Positions 24,157-36,719 of a stretch of DNA of 64,000 nucleotides are shown here, in pieces (positions within the stretch are counted from its first letter, which is position 1; every line of letters starts with the position of its first letter). The DNA comes from Warburgia ugandensis (taxonomy: Eukaryota; Streptophyta; Magnoliopsida; Canellales; Canellaceae), in contig CP141132.1 of assembly GCA_035236585.1 (NCBI GenBank), positions 44,519,880-44,583,879 of the forward strand, written 5' to 3'. The translations under genes and the position numbers were made by a program. Under the pieces are notes generated by a model. It was given only the letters and a program-made list of their open reading frames with translations. It did no database searches and was not told where the DNA came from.

Positions 24157-26799
24157 TGTGACGACCTGGGTTTTCCCATGCATTTTTAAATGCAATATCT
24201 AAATTCCTAAGGCGGCATCCCTATTTGAAAACCATTTTATAAAAACCATGCAATGCAGCAGAAAATCTTTTGTTTTAAACTCATTTTGAAAACCTCAAGT
24301 GTCATTTGCTTTCACAACAACCAAAGTAGTTTTTTTTGAAAAACTTCAAAAATCATAAATGATTTTCCCCAGGTCTATCCAGTCACAACACACAGCCCAA
24401 CTGTAAATAAATACAAATACATGTCCAAAGTGTATAGAGTTTACTCACAAGTATAGTTGTCTCCTTTGTTTATGCACTTGCTCGTAGCACTAATATCTCC
24501 TAAGGCATCTTCTATTTGTAAGTGGAACTATCCTGAAAAATGTTAAGGATAGGGTGAGTACATACTACACTCAGTAGGAGTCTATCACTACTAGTTTTAC
24601 AATGCATGCTATGTTTGAAATCATATGCTCTTTAAAACATGTGCATGGTCGAACAATCATGTTCAATGTCGATATTAAAAACCACTGTCGAATTGGAATA
24701 CTGACGACTTAAAGAATGCCATAATCCAAGTCAAAAGTATATATATATATCATAAACATAATGATATGATTAGATGCTCAACTGAATCCAACTCATGGAT
24801 ATATGGTATGGTATGGTCGACCAACCTCATGTCATGCCATATGCAATGCAAGTAAATCCACGAAACCATAGGGCCCAACTATGCCCACGACCTCACTGCT
24901 GTGTGGTCCCCGGGTACCTGAGGACACAGTGTCATAGCCTCCATGGGGCATATGACACATCGACCCAGTGCCGTGACACCAGTGGTAGCTCGTTGTACCA
25001 CATGCAGTCGACGTAGGGACATGCCCTTTTTGGGCGTGGTACCCATTCCACCTAGTAGTGGTAGAGGCTGGAGGCCAACCCAAACCTCTTGCCATAGCGC
25101 CCACGAGCTTATTAGCCCAAATCATATAAGATCAAACAAGCGAAAACCTCCTTTTCAAAACCTGTCCTCTTTGGGTCCCTCACAGCTGCCTGGCCCTCAC
25201 AACTGCTTACCCAGCATCTTTTTTCAAGAACTCAATGCTCACAAATCATGCAATATATGCATATGTTTGCAAAACATGTCTATGCATAATGTATTTAATC
25301 ATCTGCATGCTGAATTCATTTATATGTTAAACAAGCCATAAAATAAGTCATGCTAAATAAGTCGTATAATTTTTACTTAGAATATGCATTCAAAACAATC
25401 ATGGTTCTTTTTTAAAAGTCTAGTAGCGATAGAGCACCTACCTCAAAGTCTCCTGGAGTCGCATCCTTTATCACTCAACCCGTCCCTGGGTCTCATTTAT
25501 AAACTCCTGGATATGAATGAATACAAGGGGTCCTTATTAATTTTAATCTATTTAGGCATTAGACTGCTAGATCTGTCGTTTAGGGTTAATGGTCCTTGCC
25601 TAATTCATTGTCAGGCTAGATATGGATCTACTATTTGGATCTACTATTCAATAGTTAAACTCTATAAATTGTTCTCTGATCTAACTTTAAAGTCTCATTA
25701 GGTTTGTGTGTCCCAGTTCCTAGGACACCCGTGCATCCTGGTTGAACCGCGACCGCCTCAGGTGCGTGCGTGCCTAAAGGTTGTGCCAGGGACCGCGTCT
25801 TGCACGCGCACATGCATGCTCAAGCAACGCACTATGAGAAACATCCTGAATGGCATTGCACAGACGCACCTTTGGTGTAGCATGGCGCGTCTCAGCTCCC
25901 AGGGCACCCCGTGCATCCTGGTGGAGCTAGGGCCCGTGCCCCATGTCGTACGTGGAGCATGGCATCCCTGGGACGCCTAGTTCGTGCAGGGTCATTTGAG
26001 CCGATTTGGGGACGTTTTTCGGCTAGGAAATCCGGTTGGAAGACGTCTGGGAATGCTAGATCTAGCATGGATCTAGCCTGAAAGGGGGATGAACCTAATA
26101 GAGAGGGAAGAACAGGCTTACCTGGGAATTTTGGGGATGCCCATCGCTGGTGGTGGAACCCCATTTTACTTTGAGCCTCCTGCTTGTCGAAAAACTCGAA
26201 GAAAGGGGAAAAACCCCAATGCCCAGATCAGAAAAGAGAAGAGAGGGGAAATGGGGAGACGGGAATGGGATGGCTGGCCTGACTTGGGCCTGGCCATTGC
26301 CGAAAAAACTCAAGGGAGCTGGGTTGAGACGGGTTTCCGATTTTGCCGGAAACCCCAGTCTCAAAACGACCGAAAAATCACGTTTTGGAGAGGGGGGAGA
26401 TGGGGCTTTTTATAGCCCTGCTATGGTGGTGCTGCCATTGGCGGCGGTAGATTTCTGAAAAAATCGTGAAAGAGGGTTTCTAGAGAGATCTGGAGGTGGA
26501 AGACGTCAGGGGGTGCCGTTATCAAAACGGCCCCCTATGTTTTTCGTCTTTTTCATTTTTCTGTTTAAATTCCAGAACTGCCCCTGATCTTTAAACGGCA
26601 GTAACTTCTTCATACGAACTCCGTTTTGGGTGATTTTTGAGGCGTTGGATTTCATTTTTCGAGTAGAATCTAATGCTACCAAGTTTCCTTAAAAATTCCT
26701 TTATTTAATATTTTAAATAAAGTGAAGCATTTAACTCAGTTCATTTCCTATAGAATGTCCAATTTTTGTTAAAATAGAGTAAATTGCTCGGGCATTACA
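24157..26799 (-). mobile_element. Solo LTR inserted in the gypsy integrase gene, minus orientation
   Basis: It runs from TGTGACGACCTGGGTT to ...GCTCGGGCATTACA, and reads TGTAATGCCC...GTCGTCACA in sense orientation. The flanking 5-mers are CAATC (24152-24156) and CAAAC (26800-26804). The integrase frame joins across it exactly at a TTFHPQ / TDGQFERT border. No coding domain, PBS or PPT is seen, so solo LTR is the simplest reading. It is the same family as 42950-45300 and 1-309. GC-rich, CpG-bearing blocks lie at 24860-25100 and 25720-26560; the reading frames there are artefacts of base composition. Confidence 0.85.
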
Positions 26800-27578
26800 C
26801 AAACTGACGGCCAATTTGAACGTACAATTCAAACATTGGAGGATATGTTAAGGGCATGTGTAATATACTGTAAAAGAGAATTGGGACGAGAGTTTACCTT
26901 TAGTTGAATTTGCATATAACAATAGTTTCCATTCAAGCATACGTATGGCTCCCTACGAAGCACTCTATGGAAGACCTTATCGTTCGCCCATGTGTTGGAA
27001 TGAAGTGGGTAAAAATAGAATTATGCATTTAGAGTCAGAAGAATAGTGTGCAAATAAGGTGAAGCTTATTATAAGACAACTTCTCATAGCTTAGAGTTGA
27101 CAGAAAAGTTACATCGATAAATGATAAAGACAGTTGGAATTTGAAGTTGGAGATCATGTTTTCTTGAAGATATCCCTGAATAAGGGTGTATGAGGTTTAG
27201 TATGAAAGGAAAACTCAATCCTCGATTTATTGGACCATTCAAAATCTTGAACATGATTGGGATGACTACCTATAGGATAGCATTACCACCACAGTTATCA
27301 AAAGTTCATAATGTTTTTCACATATCCATGCTGAGAAAGTATATTCATGACCACACACATGTACCTGAGTAGGTACCAGTCAAGTTACAACTAGACCTAA
27401 CCTTAGAAACAAAACTAGTACAAATTCTAGATAAGAAGATCAAGAAGCTCCGAAGTAGAGAAATTTCATTAGTTAGAGTTCTGTGGAGGAATGCGTCTAT
27501 CAAAGAGGAAACCTAGGAAGTGGAATCCAAAATGAAGGACAGATACCCTGAGATCTTTATGGGTAACGAATTGTAGAA
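26800..27578 (+). pseudogene. gypsy pol, part 2: integrase end and chromodomain-like tail
   Basis: It continues from 24156: TDGQFERTIQTLEDMLRAC contains the third acidic residue (Glu) of the DDE triad. Then come LVEFAYNNSFHSSI, MAPYEALYGRPYRSP, CWNEVG, LEFEVGDHVFLKIS, and the tail GKLNPRFIGPFKIL, LSKVHNVFHISMLRKY and ETKLVQILDKKIKKLRS, then VRVLWRN and YPEIF. Stops and two frame changes occur (26860-26900 and 27085-27190). The end structure is that of the plant chromovirus clades. Confidence 0.9.
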
Positions 27579-27598
27579 TTTTGAGGAAAAAATTCTTT

Positions 27599-27612
27599 GA
27601 AGGGATTAATGA
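27599..27612 (+). other. Degenerate polypurine tract
   Basis: GAAGGGATTAATGA directly precedes the 3' LTR start. It is homologous in position to the intact tract at 3376-3389, but several purines have been replaced. Confidence 0.55.
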
Positions 27613-30054
27613 TGTAATGACTCAAAATTTTAAGATATTATTGTCAAATAATAGTAACCCTCTTTCAATCACAGTGTTAGTAATTTACGATATTTTTATA
27701 TCTTATCTAATTTTGAAAATAATTATATTGGATGGGTGGATAAATTTTTTATTTTATTTAAAATATATATATAGAGAATTTGTTAAAAATATCTCCATAA
27801 CTAGATTCTACTAGAGAAATGGAATTCAACGCCTCAAAGAACACTAAAAAAGGAGTGCGTATGAAAATGTTATGAGCATTGGAAGATGAAGCGTATTTCG
27901 ATAATTAAAAGTTAAATAAAAAATGTATGTAGCTGTTTGTTAACGGCACCTCCATTACGTCATAATCATGTCATCCATGCATCATCACCCATGTCAACAC
28001 TGCTTCGGCGCTGCAAATCACTTCGGCGACGGAACTGTGTTAGCGCCAAAAACTGTGTTGGTACCTAAGAAGATGGTGGGCAGCGACCAATGTTGCTATG
28101 GCGACACCGCCAAAAAGTGTGGTGCACCATCCTATAAATCCCCCTCTCCTCTTCCCCACCACACCTCAAATCAAACCCCAATCTTTTCCTCTTTCTCCAG
28201 CCACCTGTTCTCCATTTTTTTGGCGATAGTAACTACAGTTACTGTTTAGCCCGACGACAATCGTCTGAGCGACAATGGATTGAAGATTAGACATTGTTGC
28301 TGGATTCTTCATGAAAAGACAATCAAAACCCCTCCATCTATTTCACCATTGGAGTAGATTTTATTGGCAATCGAACAAAGATTCTAATCGGCAACATAGA
28401 GTTTTTTAGCAACAGTCCGACAGGAAAATCCATGTTTACCATCATCAAATGACCACGAAATGGCCTCAAACTTAGCATGAGTGAAGGATACCATAAAGAC
28501 CTTGAAGAAGATCCAAGATTTAAACTAAAGGAGGACATAAATCAAGTGACATCTTTCGAGGTAGGTAGTCTAATACTATTAAGTTTTCAAATGCGTTCCA
28601 AAATCTAATTGATTTACTCAACTCTATTTCCATGTTTAGTATGTTCTTTTTGAGATATGATATTCTTATAACAAGCATGTGGAATTGTCTTCATGATTTA
28701 TGGTCTTGAATGTGATTGCTTGCATTGAATAGATTTTGTGTATGCATTGCTCGCATGTTTTGAAACTATTTGCATAAGTTGCATGATTTACAATGTTTGA
28801 GATTTGGATTATATGTATAAATCTTTTTTCTGGATAATGAGCCTAATGGGCACTATGCTGAGAGGTTGTTTATGTATGAGGTTGGCCTCCCAGCCTCTAA
28901 CCACTAAAAGTGGTAGGTATCACTGCCCAAAGTAGGATTGTCCCTTCCTTGACTGCTGTGGTAAATAGTGATGACCACTAGAGGTGTTCACAACACCCTT
29001 TTCTAGGACATAGCCATAGTCGCCGTGGAGGCTATGGTGGGCTAGTCTCTAAATACTAAAGACAAACGATCTTAGAATAGGTTCTGGTCATGAGCATAGT
29101 TGACCCTATGATTTTGGTTTTGATATTAATATGCATATTGCATTGAGATGGTCGTAGATGAGTACTCGTGACCAGTCGGTTTATTGTGTTCGCCGACCTA
29201 TAGGCTTAATATGTTCGCTGACCCATCGGCTTGATGTGTTTGCTGAGATATCCACATTCATGATTTCTATTGTAGGTTTGAAATTCTATCATTTGATTTG
29301 ATTGATTACTACTTTAAGATTTTTAGTAATTATTACTATTGTACGAATTATTGATTTTGAGCAGTTGGCTTGATGTGTTCACCGAGAATTCTAATGCAAG
29401 AATTGATTGATTGCTACTATTTTCGTAATGTTTATATTGCTCCTTAATGGATTCGATAACAGTTCCATGGTTTGGAAATGTGTATATAAGTTTTATAATT
29501 TACGCATAAATACCCATGGTTACACAAAATAGAATTGCATGATCTTATTACTTTTCTTGAAATTACGCCTCTTGCATGCCATGTTTTCAAATTAGTAGTA
29601 TCAAGTCACCTATTGAGTATGATGAATACTCAACCAAATCCAATATTTTTCATATTAGACAAAGTGCGATTAGAAGGAGCTTTAGAGAGTGTTAGTACTA
29701 GTCAAGTGCGTGAAGTTAAGGCCAAGTGAGGATATAATTGTACCAGAGTGATCCTTTTAGTATTTGATGTAAAAATTGGTTGTAAGTAATTATTTGTAAC
29801 TTGGGCTATGATTAACAATCTTAGGAATGGTAATTATTTATTTTTATATTTTGTCCAAAATTTGCCATGGAATGATTCATTATCTATTCATTGAGATTAA
29901 TTAATGACACTCAGGGTCTTTGTGAAAAAAAAAAATTTAATAAAAGAAAATTTCCATTGCATTCATTTTGAAAAGTTGTTTTAAAAATAGAGATCAATCT
30001 CGCAAGTGAAAGCTTAGTATTTTAAAATCGCATTATAAAAACCCGGTAATTACA
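27613..30054 (+). mobile_element. 3' LTR of the chromovirus-type element
   Basis: It starts TGTAATGACTCAAAATTTTA and ends AACCCGGTAATTACA. In order it carries the GAACACTAAAAAAGGAG block (27840), a GC-richer block (27960-28300), the GGTTGGCCTCCCAGCCTCTA core (28883), and a TTGAGTAT/ATACTCAA stem-loop (29613-29633). These modules are shared, in the same order, by the other LTR families of the window. Confidence 0.85.
29613..29633. repeat. LTR stem-loop
   Basis: TTGAGTAT and ATACTCAA form a perfect 8-bp inverted repeat around a 5-nt loop. It occupies the same relative place as the stem-loops at 31741, 38436, 44932, 48547 and 58070. Confidence 0.8.
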
Positions 30055-30059
30055 ATTTC

Positions 30060-31335
30060 ACATACATTTTTCTTAATGTGCATGACATCAAGCACATGCT
30101 GCATGTGTAGGGATTTTCAGTATCCTAATTTAAAGAATATTGACTTCTTCTTCCAACAGCTTCTAGAGTTACTTTCTTTTGTACACGAAGTTGCCTTTTT
30201 CTTCTTCTTCACCCATGACACATTAAGATTCTCAACCTATTCCAACACTTGTCATCCAATCAACCTCTTTGGAGGTCTCCTAGTCTCCACACTACCATCA
30301 AATTCTCCCTTTTTAAAACAGTATGGATGGTTTTTATGCAACCATCTTCTATGGCTTAGGAATGCCATCTTCCTACGATGTTGAAGTCGTGTGGCACAAG
30401 TTTGGTCCCTACAAATAGGATAGGCATTGTATCCCTTCACTATGCATTTAGCCAAATTACTGTATGCAGGAAAGTTGCTAATTGTCCATAGTAGTACAAC
30501 CTTCAGGGTGAATTTCTCTTTCTTGTATGCATCACAAGCTTCAACCCCTACTTCCCATAATGTCCTAAAGTCATCAATTAAAGGAGCCAAGTACACATTG
30601 ATGTCATTCCCAGGTTACTTGGGACCCGATATTAACATAGTTAACATCATGAACTTCCTCTTCATGCACAACAATGGTTAAAAGTTGTAACAGACTATTA
30701 TAACAGGCCAACAACTATACCCGCAGCTCATAGAAGATTAATCCCATCTACATATATTACAAGTCATAGGTTCTTGGGTTCATCTCCAAAATTGGCACGC
30801 ATGGCTATATGCTAGATGGTGTAAATAGTTATCATCTACTCTCTTCAGCATGCCATACTAGTTTCTTCACTATTTCTTTAATATGAAACATTCTTTGGAA
30901 TATTGGAATTAGGGGAAAATACCATAGGACCTTTACAGGGATATCTTTCATTTGTCAATCACTTGAATTCTTCCTCATCTCCATCTTGAATGTCCACAAA
31001 TTGGACATATAATTTTGTCTTTGCTCTCCTTTCTATACAAGATGCATTTGTTGGGACAAACATGTATCTTTTCATACTTTAAGCCTAGTGCAGCCAAGGT
31101 TTTCTTTGCCTCCCATATTGAACTAAAAATTTGTTCTCCTTGGGCAGCATTTTACCAATGACTTTCAATAATTTTGTAAAACCATGATTTGAAATAGTAA
31201 ATCTTGACTTCACATTATAAAGTTCTATCACTACAGACAACTTGGTATAATCTGTACACCCAATGTACAATGGCTCATCGACTTCCTTTAATGCAGTATG
31301 AAATTGTAGTGGGTTGTCTTTGAAGTCATTGTATA
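30060..31335 (-). pseudogene. TNP2-type CACTA transposase, central part
   Basis: Read right to left. GCTDYTKLSVVIELYNVKSR and FTKLLKVIGKMLPKENK (31290-31130) belong to the N-terminal transposase region. After this come TNASCIERRAKTKLYVQF, MVFSLIPIFQRMFHIKEI and NPRTYDL with frame breaks. Transposase_21 proper is at 30680-30060: NVYLAPLIDDFRTLWEVGVE, LLWTISNFPAYSNLAKC and GYNAYPICRDQTCATRLQHR, then GHRR-like SHRRWLHKNHPY. 30060-30540 duplicates 21715-22188 at about 90% identity by eye. It is cut at 31335 by a solo LTR. Confidence 0.85.
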
Positions 31336-31740
31336 TGTGACGACTCAGGTTTTTGAAACATGATTTGTAATGTATTTTGAAAGGCAGGGCCCTTAAGGGT
31401 GTAAAATTTTTTTGCAAAACAAAACAGCGGAAATTCTTTTCTTTAGAACTTATTTTGAAAACCCAAGTCATCACTTCATACATAACATAAGTACAATTTG
31501 TGTACAAAATAAAATTCCATTGAGGGAATATACTTTTATTAAACTCCAGGATCCATCCAGTGGTTCACAGTACAGCCAAATCTAGTACAATACTTGTCCA
31601 AATTACATAATCCAAAACTCAAGCTCACCATACAATAAAACTCTCAACAAAGAAAAATACATGTCTTCAAGGGTATACCTTGAAGATTATTCTCTTCAAG
31701 TCTTCTATAGTCTTCAGCTCCTAACTCTCCTTTCCTGTAT

Positions 31741-31771
31741 CTGAGATATTGCAACAATTACAATATCTTAG
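31741..31771. repeat. LTR stem-loop
   Basis: CTGAGATATTG and CAATATCTTAG form an 11-bp stem, with one G-T pair, around a 9-nt loop. Confidence 0.8.
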
Positions 31772-33244
31772 CAAGCAATGCTTGGTAGGGGATTCAAGAA
31801 ACATAACATTAACAATGTAATTCCAATACTTCATAATCTCATTATCCTTAAACATACTCTTTACTTTGTAAGCTATGTATATCTATATACATACATACCC
31901 TTCATGGGTAAACCAGTTAAATTTGTGAAAGTAGTCAAATATCATTCCCAACTAAGCTGATCAATTCTCTTCATTTTGAGAATTGAGCATTACAGCTAAT
32001 CTTATACTGGGAATTTCCCTTCTTGGGAAATATTGGTAATATACAATTACCTAGCATTTCATTATGCTATAACATAAGGCATTTCACTATGCCTATTCTC
32101 ATATGCATCATAGTGCAAAATAATAAGAAAGGTTGCTATGCTGCAGTTTGATACGTACTAGCGCACTTGGATAACCGCCCTGTTCACCACTGATACCATG
32201 GTGGAAAATATTATGTCACTGCCCATATGGGGGGCGCAAGACCTTCACAGTGGTAGCCTTCCCATAATTGCCACCACCGACTTTTAGCCTCTCATTGGGC
32301 AAGGTATCATCATATCATCAAATTTCAAGGAGCGGGTGGCCAAACCCTCATAAGTCCTCTAGCAATAGCATTCCCCTAGGCTTATGCCTATTAAAACAAA
32401 GTCACAAGCCTCCAAGCTTGTATGTAAAATAGATTTCATATATATCAGACCATATGTCTGTTTACTTAGGGCTGAAATATTGTCTAGTTCCCTATTCACT
32501 TATAGTTTAGTCCTTAACCATCTTATATATGTTTGGTTGGATCATAAGGTTTTCAAGAGATTTAGTACAAGTATTATCATTACTCTTGTCAACATAAGAT
32601 CATGAGTACAATCATGTATATCTCATGTAAATGCATTCATCAAATCCTCCTACCTTTAAGGATTGATCTCTTTTCCTCAATCTTCCATGATTCTGACTGA
32701 TGTATGTAATCTGTACATCCATACATATTGTCAATATATAAATTATGAACAATCCTATTGATCACTAGATCTGATGATTAGAATGATCTTTAGCTCATTC
32801 ATATCTAAGTATTTTTCTATCTCTAAGTCTTTGTATGTCCATCTCCTTGATCTTGATCTTTCATAGATCCATTGATTGACAATCTACACATGTTGATAAA
32901 GATCAAGGTCCTAGATCTTCTATCATCTAGTTCTTCTTTGATCTAAGTTCAGTTATTGGATCATCCCTATGGAGGATGATCTTGGTTTTCTTCCTTCAAT
33001 CATCTTTGATCAAGGGTTTGGATTATCTAATTTAATGAACTATAACAAGTATACTAATAAACATGCATACTAGTACAATATAGCGTTCTTATTCTTATTG
33101 TTCTTGATCATCCAAGATCTAATGGATCTTGTTTGATCATCCTTATCTTACTTACTATTTTTATTAGGGTTAGGTAATTTACTAACCTTTTATGCTCTTA
33201 TTATTATTATTCAACTAGTTAATGTGCTGGTTGAAGGTAGCTTA

Positions 33245-33630
33245 TTCAAGCCTAAATCTAGACTGCTCCTCTTATTTCCAATTGGCTAAGGCTTACTAGC
33301 TGAATGGGTGAACACAAAGTGGTTACTTCAATCCTCATGTAAGGAGGCGTTTAGACCTCACAAACGTCAACGGAAGGCAGGGGAAGAGCGAGGCTCTATT
33401 AGATAACCCCCTTAACCACTGTGTTCATCATTCACTAGAATGACCATAGCTCAACCTTTCATAAGGTTCCTATGAGCATGTTTACCCTAAGTACTCTTTC
33501 TAATGGATTTTAATTAAGTCCATGAATATTTATAATGTCATTCATGGGGTTTATTATTCTTTTCCTAATTTGGGCCAAGGACTTGATAATCCTTATATTG
33601 TCCTACCAATTATAGCCCTTACTAATTAAG
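33245..33630 (-). repeat. Tat-leader-like segment inside the solo LTR
   Basis: The reverse complement is colinear with the Tat leader at about 7826-8195. Shared tracts (inverted) include TTTCCAATT, TTACTAG, AGTGGTTA, AGGAGGCATTTAGACCTCA (here AGGAGGCGTTTAGACCTCA), ATACCCTAAGT and GGGCCAAAGACTTG (here GGGCCAAGGACTTG). In the sense of the LTR it has the same direction as in the Tat element. Confidence 0.7.
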
Positions 33631-34485
33631 TCCAAAGTACTCCATTCTTATTTGTGTAATGAAACTCTACTTTCTCATTAGAATACATTTTTGATGTTTT
33701 ATGCTCTTTATCTCATAACAAGTAAATCTACTAATAACATTCAACCATAAATGAATTATAAATTCAAAGCATAAAAATACATAATTTAACTTTCAATGAT
33801 AATGAGGCAAGGTACTTAAATTAAATCTAACACCTTATGATAACAATGAAATCACATATCATGCTAAAGTCTAAATGTTATACTAGCATGCTTTATAACA
33901 TAATTATATTTAAAATGCTATGAAACTACTTACATTAACATTTTTAGAATCCTTTACTTATGTTCCAACCATTTGATCTTAGATATTTTCCTTTGATTAA
34001 GGATTTTAGTTATATTTAGGGAATTTTCTTTATTAAGGTCAAAAGATCATATTGATCTAATTTTGTCATAATCCATTCATGATTTCCTTGGATTTCATCA
34101 TATCAACATTTATTCTTTCCATCCCAAGGATCTGATCACACTTGATCTCATTGATCAAGTGGGTCCCTTTGTATTTTTAGGGTTTTTCTACCATAATGGG
34201 TAGATCCCTTAATATATCTCATATATATCCAATTAAACCATAGATCTCACTTTATTTCAATATTATATCATTATTAAAATATATTTTCAAGATCTGATCA
34301 TCTCAGATCTTGAAGATCTAGGTAATTGGAAACCTATTTCTTTAATACAAAATTTTTTTTACTGAATAACATATTTATTTTATCATTTTATTAGAAAATA
34401 GATGTTTCAAGCTTTCCATAGGTTCTTTCCGATCTCAATTTGGAGTTCAGATGAGTCTGAAATTGGATCTGAAAGTTTACAGTCT

Positions 34486-34690
34486 TTCCTAGGGCCTGGA
34501 TTTGATCTGGGCCCAAGGAACGGACGGTTTAGATCGTTCGGGGGGAAAAACAAGCCGGGAGGAATGAGTCGGGCACGTCCGCTGCATTGAAATGTTGGAT
34601 TGCCCGCACGGGGCGTCCATGGACGCGCGCAAGACGTCGTCCATCCGATCGGGAGATCGGACAGTCCGTTTGGATCGTCCAATCAATCCC
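34486..34690. other. GC- and CpG-rich block inside the solo LTR
   Basis: About 200 bp with many CG dinucleotides (for example GACGCGCGCAAGACGTCGTC near 34621) stand out from AT-rich surroundings. The reading frames crossing it are not supported as genes. Confidence 0.7.
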
Positions 34691-35920
34691 TTCTCAATTG
34701 AGGGTCCAAACCTTCTCAGATCTTTGTGAAAATTCTAACCTAGGGGTTTTGGACCCTTATGGATCGATTGGTGTAGTTAGATTTTTCATCTGAGCACTCC
34801 ATCATCCTAAATTAAGGGTTCTAGTGTTTACTTTATTTTTACCTTTTCATTACCAAAATAAATTACAGTAAAATAAAAATTACATAAAGCAGTAGTAAAA
34901 ATCTATATAAAGTATTCCCACATACCTGATTTGAAAAAAAATGGTGTTTATGTGTCCAATTTAAAAGAAATACCCTTTGATGAAGATATGGCCCAAGATC
35001 CACCTTTCTTGTAAATTTGGTTGTTTGAACCATTGTATCTTGAAATTTCTTTGGGAGTTTTGTAGAATAGATATGTTGGGAAGTTTTGGATGGTGAAATT
35101 GATCAAATTAGATCTGGAACAGAGTGCCTAATTGATTTTAGGTCTCTTGTTCCAATCTAAAAAGAAAAACAAATTGAAAAGAGGTCTATCTCTTGGAAAT
35201 TTTGGGTTTTTGGGGAGGGATCTAGATTAATTTTTTAGGGAGAGTGAAGAGAATTTTGTGGGGATTTTATGAGGATTTTTGGGGTTGTATTTATAGGCAT
35301 TTTGGGTCTTTTTTCATGATTATAATATTTTATTTTTTTTATTATTAAATGGCATGAAAGTCTCCCATGCTCCATTTTTTCTTCCCCATGCCCCATTTTT
35401 CTTCCCCAAGACCAGCTGATGTTTTTAGACTCATAAATTCATGTGGGATACTGATAAGATTGGTTGTTGGGTCCCTTGTGGGCCCCATGTGGTCTCCACA
35501 TGGTGTAAAAAGATTGTTTTGCAATTTATGCATAAAATTTTGGGTTTTATTCCCATGATCTCGGATTTGAGTGTACTTAGTGGCGTTGGATTCGTATTTC
35601 TTAGTACATTCTAAATTTTGATGTTTCATATTTTGATTTTTGGGAGATTTTGATTTTTGGGTAAAATTACTATTTTACCCCTTTTGTCCAAGAAATGAAG
35701 AAACTTAAGGATTTCTTATCCGAGTTCAGAATTTGTTGTGCTTATAGTCATTTTGAAGGGTTTGCTAAGCTTAATTTAAATTTTACATGTCTTATGATTT
35801 GATTATACTTTTATAAAAAGTATATTCTAAATAACCCTAATATTTCAGCCCGAAATATCTGAAACTCAAACTTTATTGATTTTCTCAATCAATTACAAAA
35901 ATTGGGGTTATTACAGTATA

Positions 35921-36260
35921 CATCTCAAAACATAGGTGTAGCTATCCTACTATCTTCACCACCACTTCCTATAGTGGCTTCTTTTTTATATACACATACA
36001 ACCCTTGTTGTAGGCCTATGAGGTATTTGCTCTCTATGCCACATCTAGGGGCCATATCTTTCATTAACTCCATTGAAGCACGAAAGTTCTCTTAATTTAA
36101 GCCTTTTTTTAAGTTTTCATGTCTCAAGCATGGACACTGAATTCGATTATAATCACCACCTGCCCCAAATGCAAACTCATTGAACTCTTATATTTCCTCA
36201 TCTTATTCCCTTGATGATCTTTCTACACAAATTTAAGAATATTTCTCCATTTTGTTCTAA
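35921..36260 (-). pseudogene. TNP2-type transposase, N-terminal transposase-associated domain
   Basis: Read right to left. NEFAFGAGGDYNRIQCPCLR, followed by HENLKK, is the plant transposase-associated domain (PF13963 type) with its CPC motif. It is followed by FRASMELMKDMAPRCGIESK and a decayed linker up to the LTR junction at 35920. It is the 5' end of the gene continued at 30060-31335 and 19862-22188. The start codon is not resolved. 36261-36719 has only AT-rich noncoding DNA. Confidence 0.7.
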
Positions 36261-36336
36261 AGTGCGAAGACTTTCTAGATAGGAAAAGATTATAATAACA
36301 ATAGGTTAGGCATTTAAAAATATACATGGTGTGTGT

Positions 36337-36366
36337 ATATATATATATATATAATGTACATAGTTA

Positions 36367-36399
<33 letters not shown>
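36337..36399. repeat. (TA)n microsatellites
   Basis: Two TA runs (36337-36352 and 36369-36399) are separated by 16 bp, upstream of the TNP2 gene. Confidence 0.9.
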
Positions 36400-36401
<2 letters not shown>

Positions 36402-36719
36402 AAGAAATATTAGAGGAGTCAACATTGACGTCTAGCTATGATTGAAAAAAGTAAGAATGAAGCAAAAAACATGACTAATCCATGCACATAAATGGTCACA
36501 CTAATCCATACATATATGTATCACACAAATGGAAGAAGAAAAAGAAAGGGAATTTTATAGCCATAAACATCAAATAAAGTAAACATGACAAAAAAGTACA
36601 AGAATGAATACCACCCAAATGATATCAATAGAGGAAATACAAGTTTGGGACAAAATGCATATAAATCCAACCCAATATTCAAGTTTTCATTGAAGAAGGT
36701 GACAATCAATTGAACTTCA

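Larger units (their letters stand above)
22189..30054 (+). mobile_element. Chromovirus-type Ty3/gypsy retrotransposon, internally deleted
   Basis: A 5' LTR remnant (22189), pol (22465-24156 and 26800-27578), PPT (27599) and complete 3' LTR (27613-30054) are in normal order on the plus strand. The two LTR starts agree at nearly 90% over about 275 bp by eye. Flanks are CTTTC (22184-22188) and ATTTC (30055-30059), a 4 of 5 match. However, the CACTA sequence on the two sides overlaps by about 470 bp, so this is not a simple insertion. gag, protease, the first part of RT and the rest of the 5' LTR are missing. A solo LTR sits inside the integrase region. Confidence 0.85.
31336..35915 (-). mobile_element. 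4.6-kb solo LTR of the giant-LTR family group, minus orientation
   Basis: It runs from TGTGACGACTCAGGTTTTTG to ...ATTGGGGTTATTACA with a perfect 5-bp target duplication GTATA (31331-31335 and 35916-35920), inside the transposase gene. It is colinear in blocks with the LTRs of the 38059-53483 element (the CACTGCCCATATGGGG / CTTCCCATAATTGCC core near 32215-32275, the stem-loop at 31741, and the GATC-rich stretches). It carries the Tat-leader-like segment (33245-33630) and a GC-rich, CpG-rich block at 34486-34690. No genes are seen. Confidence 0.88.

Noticed and set aside
24795..26458. Many overlapping frames of 70-130 codons on both strands
   Set aside because: They cluster in GC-rich LTR blocks where stop codons are rare; none shows a domain and all lie inside the solo LTR borders.
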